Assembly: GCA_002687665.1 (NCBI GenBank)
Contig: NZAX01000086.1
Location: 1 to 9,728 of the forward strand
Source of the DNA: Flavobacteriaceae bacterium
GTDB lineage: Bacteria > Bacteroidota > Bacteroidia > Flavobacteriales > Flavobacteriaceae
Length of the DNA stretch: 9,728 bases
Reading direction: 5' to 3'
The notes beneath the pieces were generated by a model. It was not told where the DNA came from and made no database searches. It was given only the letters and a program-made list of their open reading frames with translations. Of this stretch, positions 6,571 to 9,728 are shown piece after piece (position 1 is the stretch's first letter; the number at the start of each line of letters is the position of its first letter). Made by a program: the position numbers and the translations under genes.

Positions 6571-7137
6571 ATGATGCGTTATTTTTCTCTAGTTCTGACG
6601 ATCATTTGTCTTTTTTCTTGCAAAGAAAAAAAATCCAATATTAATCCAGTACTTGACAAATCAATAGATAAATTGACCATTGATACACCTGATTATGCCT
6701 CAGAATTAACTAAACTTACCCCCGAATTTATAGATGAAAATAAAATCAACCAGTGGATTCAATTCAAAAAATTTAATGATGCGATGGAGGACATGTCTCA
6801 GCTCAACCCCGCAGGTATCATGACATTTATTTCTGAGCTTTACAAAATTACCAGCTCATTATTAAAATCTCCTTTTCCAAAACAATTTGACAAAGTTCCG
6901 ATCTATAGTAGGATAAAGGTGGTACAAACGCAAATTATCAAATGTCATTTTTATGCAGCCAATAAACAAAATGAAAAACTCAACCAATCACTTGATAAAC
7001 TCTATTTAGAATACAACATTTTGTTGAAGAGAATAATCAGTATGGCAGAAGAAAACAAGATACAACTCGACAGTTTTAGGTTGGACCAACCTAATCTTCA
7101 GGACTCTAAAATGAAACCTGCATTTTCCAGAAAATAA
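6571..7137 (+). CDS. Small lipoprotein of unknown function at the end of the crt operon
   Basis: The 188-residue product begins with a short lipoprotein signal peptide: MMRY, a hydrophobic core, then the lipobox LFSC with the lipidated cysteine at residue 17. The mature part starts CKEKKSN and is rich in helix, lysine and asparagine, with no recognised domain. A segment around QTQIIKCHFYAAN holds the only cysteine of the mature domain besides the anchor. No clear surface-export acidic tract follows the cysteine, so the final location in the periplasm or outer membrane is open. The start is one of two adjacent ATGs (6571 or 6574), 18 bases after cruF, so it is probably cotranscribed with the carotenoid genes. 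Its 3' end overlaps the convergent gene by 40 bases. A role in pigment placement is only a guess from position. Confidence 0.75.
   Translation: MMRYFSLVLTIICLFSCKEKKSNINPVLDKSIDKLTIDTPDYASELTKLTPEFIDENKINQWIQFKKFNDAMEDMSQLNPAGIMTFISELYKITSSLLKSPFPKQFDKVPIYSRIKVVQTQIIKCHFYAANKQNEKLNQSLDKLYLEYNILLKRIISMAEENKIQLDSFRLDQPNLQDSKMKPAFSRK
7076..7094 (-). terminator. Perfect hairpin just past the stop of the minus-strand gene
   Basis: TTAGGTTGG, one central base, then CCAACCTAA form a perfect 19-base palindrome that begins 3 bases after the TGA of the 7098-7538 gene. No T tract follows on either strand, so it is not a classic intrinsic terminator, but it could stabilise the mRNA end. It lies inside the coding sequence of the convergent lipoprotein gene. 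Confidence 0.35.
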
Positions 7138-7538
7138 ATACTTTCTGAAACAGATTCAGAAATTTTATCTCGATGGGTTTTCAAAACCGACGCACCGGGA
7201 TTTAATGTAAGAGCTTCATCGTAAATAGCTACGAGATTTTGATCGAATTTAATTGATTTATGTAGATGAGTGTGATTAGGTTTCTTAATGGTAGAAATAA
7301 CCATTTGTTCAAAGTTTAGCCTATGAATAACCAAATTTTCAACCTCTACGTTAAGAGATCTCAGCAATTTAGTTATATCCTGAAAATAGCGATTTCTCAA
7401 TGTTGACTGTAAATTGAAATATCGCTTGTCATTTGTGGAATTAGACTCATCTGAAGCCTTTAAATATTCCAATTTAGCATTCTTTAGAAGATTAAGAATT
7501 TTTTTAAGTGAAGCAATAAATTCTGGTGAACTGTACAA
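7098..7538 (-). CDS. Probable four-helix-bundle protein, DUF2383/PA2169-like
   Basis: The 146-residue soluble product is almost all helix. Its pattern, with a first helix FIASLKKILNLLKNAKLEYL, then LRNRYFQDITKLLRSL, then IYDEALTLNP and a final helix, resembles the DUF2383/PA2169 ferritin-like four-helix family of about 150 residues. The match is by shape and spacing, not by a decisive motif, and I see no clear set of metal-binding glutamates and histidines. The start is TTG at 7538; an in-frame stop lies a few codons upstream, and the next ATG is about 80 codons in. It lies 52 bases after the SDR gene on the same strand and may be its operon partner. A hairpin with a T4 tail for the opposing transcript is embedded in its 3' part. 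Confidence 0.6.
   Translation of the reverse strand: MYSSPEFIASLKKILNLLKNAKLEYLKASDESNSTNDKRYFNLQSTLRNRYFQDITKLLRSLNVEVENLVIHRLNFEQMVISTIKKPNHTHLHKSIKFDQNLVAIYDEALTLNPGASVLKTHRDKISESVSESIYFLENAGFILES
7142..7166 (+). terminator. Intrinsic-terminator-like hairpin ending the crt operon
   Basis: TTTCTGAA (7142-7149) pairs perfectly with TTCAGAAA (7155-7162) around a 5-base loop, followed by TTTT (7163-7166). It starts 4 bases after the stop of the lipoprotein gene, the expected place for the end of the operon. The stem is AT-rich and the T tract short, so termination may be partial. It lies within the opposing gene, where it encodes SESVSES. Confidence 0.5.
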
Positions 7539-7590
7539 AATTAAATTTTTGTAAACTTAACCAGAATTAATTCCAAGTCTTGTTTGTTAA

Positions 7591-8400
7591 TTAATTTAAT
7601 ATTAACAAGTTTTTCACTTTAAATTGACAATTCAATTCAGAAACTATTTTTTTGGAACTAATCGTTCCTCTAATTGTTCCTATTTTTTCAAATTTTGGTG
7701 GACTGATATGAGCAATTTTTGCCATCTGTGTATAGTATTCTTTTCGACTTGGATGAAAAGGGGTAACAGCATTGTAAGTTTGGTTTCCACTCCAATTTTC
7801 AACTATTTTTAAAAGAATGGCTACTGCATCTTCCTGATGAATAAAGTTGATCGGAGACTGAGGGTTAGGAAGGTTTTCTTTACCTCCTAAGGTGAAAATA
7901 GGATGACGTTTAGGTCCAATTAATCCTCCTAATCGAACAATGATGCTTTCAAAATTTTTATTTTTTTGGAGTTTTCGCTCAACATTTATGATTTGTAGTG
8001 CCGATGGGGTATCTCCCAACAATTTACTGGTTTCAGTTATGATCCCTTTTTGAAAACCATAAACTGATGTACTGCTAGTAAACAATACTCTTTTAATTTT
8101 GTAAGACTCTGCTTTTTCAATTATTTGCTCGAAAAGAGATACATAATTGTGTTGTGGATTTTTCCTCAAACCTGGAGGGATAATTATTACCAGTGTATTG
8201 ATATGATTGAAAAAATCAATTTCTCCTACCATTGATGTTTCACTGAAATTTAAATACCTTACATGGAATCCTTTGTTTTGGAGTCTATCTACTTTACTCT
8301 TTGTTGTTGTAGTTGTCCATACCTGATGGCCTTTTTTTTTGGCCTTTTCTGCTAAAGCTAAACCCAACCATCCACTGCCTAATATCCCAATTTTATTCAT
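7591..8400 (-). CDS. NAD(P)-binding SDR/epimerase-like protein (atypical extended SDR)
   Basis: This 269-residue Rossmann protein starts with IGILGSGWLG (4-13), a GxGxxG nucleotide site. VLFTSSTSVYG (105-115) supplies the SDR active-site serine and tyrosine, with Y114 and K118 spaced as YxxxK. A conserved INFIHQEDAVAIL block (184-196) is typical of NAD-dependent epimerase/dehydratase relatives and of the YeeZ-like atypical SDR group. The substrate cannot be read from sequence. A basic, threonine-rich stretch (TTTTTKSKVDRL) after the second strand may favour NADP. The start is ATG 8400; a TTG at 8403 is adjacent but less likely. Upstream is a 440-base gap with a -7 box about 150 bases away. 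The downstream helical-bundle gene may belong to the same transcript. Confidence 0.85.
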   Translation of the reverse strand: MNKIGILGSGWLGLALAEKAKKKGHQVWTTTTTKSKVDRLQNKGFHVRYLNFSETSMVGEIDFFNHINTLVIIIPPGLRKNPQHNYVSLFEQIIEKAESYKIKRVLFTSSTSVYGFQKGIITETSKLLGDTPSALQIINVERKLQKNKNFESIIVRLGGLIGPKRHPIFTLGGKENLPNPQSPINFIHQEDAVAILLKIVENWSGNQTYNAVTPFHPSRKEYYTQMAKIAHISPPKFEKIGTIRGTISSKKIVSELNCQFKVKNLLILN

Positions 8401-8840
8401 CAAATCTTGGTTTTTTTGAGAAGTTTTAAAATAGTATTTACAAGGAATAAATAAACCCAGTATTAATAATGCCTGACAGAAAATTAGTATGTAGTTTAGA
8501 GCATATACCCTATTTTCTGCCTTAAAATTGGGTATTTCAAATCTCTTACAAAGGTAAAAGTACGTAAAAAAACACCCATTAGATTCATAGGGGTACTAAG
8601 TTTAAGAGAATCATAATGGATTTGCTATGATTTAATTTCTATTAACTCTATTTATTTTTTAAAGTAAATCTAATAGATGCTATTAAATCTAAAAGCTTAT
8701 AAAAAATTTTCATAAAATAGACGTTTTGATGACCAACAATTCATTTATTTTCATCTAATAAATATCCAATTATTGGTCCTGCAAAAATGTCTGGACTTTA
8801 TCCAACACCCGAAATTAGTATCTTGTGACAAATTCATTAT
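8401..8840. other. AT-rich intergenic region between divergent genes
   Basis: This 440-base gap separates the SDR gene (-) from the frameshifted DUF6090-like gene (+). I see no ORF longer than about 15 codons with a plausible start; one of 13 codons opens at AAAATGTCTGG near 8788. It holds a candidate minus-strand -7 box (8549-8556), an AATCATA/TATGATT inverted repeat (8609-8615 and 8626-8632) with a 10-base spacer, and a short palindrome CCAATTATTGG (8766-8776). No tRNA-like fold or insertion-sequence end was noticed. It could hold a small RNA or be decayed coding DNA. Confidence 0.5.
8549..8556 (-). promoter_or_regulatory. Candidate -7 box for the SDR gene
   Basis: The minus strand reads TACCTTTG, an exact TAnnTTTG match. 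It would give a leader of roughly 140 bases before the ATG at 8400. No TTTG -33 element stands at the proper spacing, so the call rests on the -7 box alone. Confidence 0.3.
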
Positions 8841-9529
8841 ATGAATAAATCAATATTAAACACTTCAGCATTTAGATATATCTTCGAGATTATAGTGATT
8901 GTATTCTCGGTAACACTCTCTTTTTATATTCAAGATGTTTTGAATGATAGGGAAAAAATTGAAAAAAAAACAAGGGTTTAGAGGGAGTTTTAATTGAATT
9001 AGAAAAAGACAATAAATTCTATGGATTCACTGATTTCTATAATAAACAAAGGATAAATTGTATTGATTCACTCTTTAATTTATCATACGAGTTTAAACCA
9101 ATATATATTTCTGGTATGTGGTCAAATTATGAAATGGTAGAAAACAAAAGATTCTTTGACGCTTTAATATCAACTGGAGCAATAGAATATATTAAAAGTA
9201 ATCAGTTGAAAAGCGAATTAAGTGATTACTATAACTTAGAATATATGAAATTGAAATCTGCTATATTTTCTGATAATTTATGTTTCAATAGATTTAGCGA
9301 AATATTGACAAATTTTAAAATGGATTCAATCAAATGGAATGGAATGGATAAACTTACTTTACATCATTTTAATCCAAATGATATTAGAAAAATTAGAAAT
9401 GACACAAAACTAAAATCAACTGCATTGGAATGGTCGATGTATATGAGAATGGAAATTGGTTATGCAAATGACGCTAAAAAGAGAATTCATTTGATCAAAA
9501 AGTTAATTAATCAAGAGTTAAATTTTTAG
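8841..9529 (+). pseudogene. DUF6090-like membrane protein with an internal -1 frame change
   Basis: From ATG 8841 the frame encodes a short N-terminus, one membrane helix (about residues 13-30, IFEIIVIVFSVTLSF) and a charged linker, then stops at TAG 8979-8981 after 46 residues. Moving back one base at the A9 tract (8962-8970) continues the family's soluble domain without a stop to 9529, about 229 residues in all. The continuation includes LEGVLIELEKDN, FFDALISTGAIEYIKSNQL and ELSDYYNLEYM, which are typical of DUF6090-like proteins. The part from ATG 9116 is not a separate gene, since coding sequence runs well upstream of it in the same frame. The shift may be a real decay mutation, a phase-variable tract, programmed slippage or a base-calling error. 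The open 3' part argues against old decay. It is very AT-rich. The smaller relative of the 138-992 protein has an unknown function. Confidence 0.7.
8962..8970 (+). other. A9 slippage tract at the frame break
   Basis: Nine A residues follow GAATTG-like sequence ending in G at 8961. In the zero frame the codons are GAA AAA AAA ACA, then a stop four codons later. A tenth A, or a -1 slip on A AAA AAA, restores the long frame. AGGG stands about 10 bases upstream, as at some -1 frameshift sites, but Shine-Dalgarno pairing is little used in this phylum. Confidence 0.6.
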
Positions 9530-9572
9530 ATTTACAAAAACCAATTCGATTTATTATATTGTAAAGAAAATA

Positions 9573-9728
9573 ATGAGAAAAAGAGATTTTACCGTTTTAT
9601 TGTCAGCTTTATTAAGCTTTATTTTATCTGTTTATTTATGGTTTTCTGGTGAAAAAGAAATGGGACAATATGTTTCAATTTGGGTCCCTACTATATTGGT
9701 TTATGGAATTTTCCTCAATACAATCCCA
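9573..9728 (+). CDS. Small membrane protein, 3' end outside the window
   Basis: The frame from ATG 9573 is open for 52 codons to the window edge. The product begins MRKRDFTVLL and has two hydrophobic helices (about 7-24 and 33-50) separated by SGEKEMGQY. The positive N-terminus suggests it starts in the cytoplasm. Small two-helix proteins of about 60 residues with a similar WFSG-x-KE linker are, as I recall, found in Bacteroidota, but I know no function. It begins 43 bases after the DUF6090-like gene on the same strand and may share its transcript. Confidence 0.65.
   Translation, partial: MRKRDFTVLLSALLSFILSVYLWFSGEKEMGQYVSIWVPTILVYGIFLNTIP

Noticed and set aside
7536..7543. Exact TAnnTTTG match (TAATTTTG) on the minus strand at the start of the helical-bundle gene.
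   Set aside because: It overlaps the TTG start codon itself, so a transcript from it would lack the start. A chance match, or a wrong start call, is more likely.
8609..8632. AATCATA / TATGATT inverted repeat as a terminator.
   Set aside because: The stem is weak, has only one G-C pair, has a 10-base loop and lacks a T tract, and no gene ends nearby.
8821..8836. TGTGACAAATTCATTA as a CRP/FNR-like site before the DUF6090-like gene.
   Set aside because: Only one half-site fits; the second half does not match TCACA or ATCAA.
9116..9529. A separate 137-residue gene starting at ATG 9116.
   Set aside because: The same frame continues upstream to about 8972 with family-like sequence, and the 5' part at 8841 supplies the matching membrane helix. 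It is one frameshifted gene.

Overview
The window looks like chromosomal DNA of a pigmented, AT-rich member of the Bacteroidota (a flavobacterium or a Cytophagales relative). The evidence is a CrtI of the type common in that phylum, a CrtA/CrtD/CruF set typical of makers of monocyclic 1'-hydroxy carotenoids (saproxanthin, myxol, flexixanthin types), single-pass DUF6090-like membrane proteins, the lack of obvious Shine-Dalgarno sites, and promoter -7 boxes of the Bacteroidota form TAnnTTTG. No tRNA, rRNA, CRISPR array or insertion sequence was seen.

Layout. Bases 1-89 are the 3' end of an unidentified gene. 138-992 (+) is a DUF6090-like membrane protein that converges on crtI (989-2446, -), with the two stop codons overlapping. 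Upstream of crtI on the same strand is a six-helix voltage-gated-type potassium channel (2684-3388), preceded by an in-frame 28-codon micro-ORF (3395-3481). A 249-base divergent region follows. On its plus strand it carries two consecutive hairpin-plus-T-tract structures, the second ending one base before the crtA start. Next is a tight plus-strand operon: crtA-like 2-hydroxylase/ketolase, crtD-like 3,4-desaturase, cruF-like 1,2-hydratase and a small lipoprotein (3731-7137). Its last gene runs 40 bases into a convergent gene for a probable four-helix-bundle (DUF2383/PA2169-like) protein (7098-7538, -). That gene lies downstream of an NAD(P)-binding SDR/epimerase-like protein (7591-8400, -). 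After a 440-base AT-rich gap comes a second DUF6090-like gene (8841-9529, +), interrupted by a -1 frame change at an A9 tract. The window ends inside a small membrane-protein gene (9573 onward).

How the genes work together. CrtI would turn phytoene into lycopene. After cyclisation of one end by enzymes encoded elsewhere, CruF would hydrate the open end at C-1', CrtD would add the 3',4' double bond, and the CrtA-like enzyme would oxidise C-2'. This predicts a myxol- or 2'-hydroxyflexixanthin-like pigment, or a 2-keto acyclic one. Phytoene synthase, cyclase, beta-ring hydroxylase and 4-ketolase are not in the window, so the pathway is split in the genome.

The best leads are the terminator/attenuator-like leader of the crtA operon with a possible small RNA, the A9 frameshift, the in-frame micro-ORF before the channel, and the pair of 3'-end hairpins embedded in each other's gene at the 7.1 kb convergent junction. 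I did not find a clear defence system or another wholly new multi-gene system.
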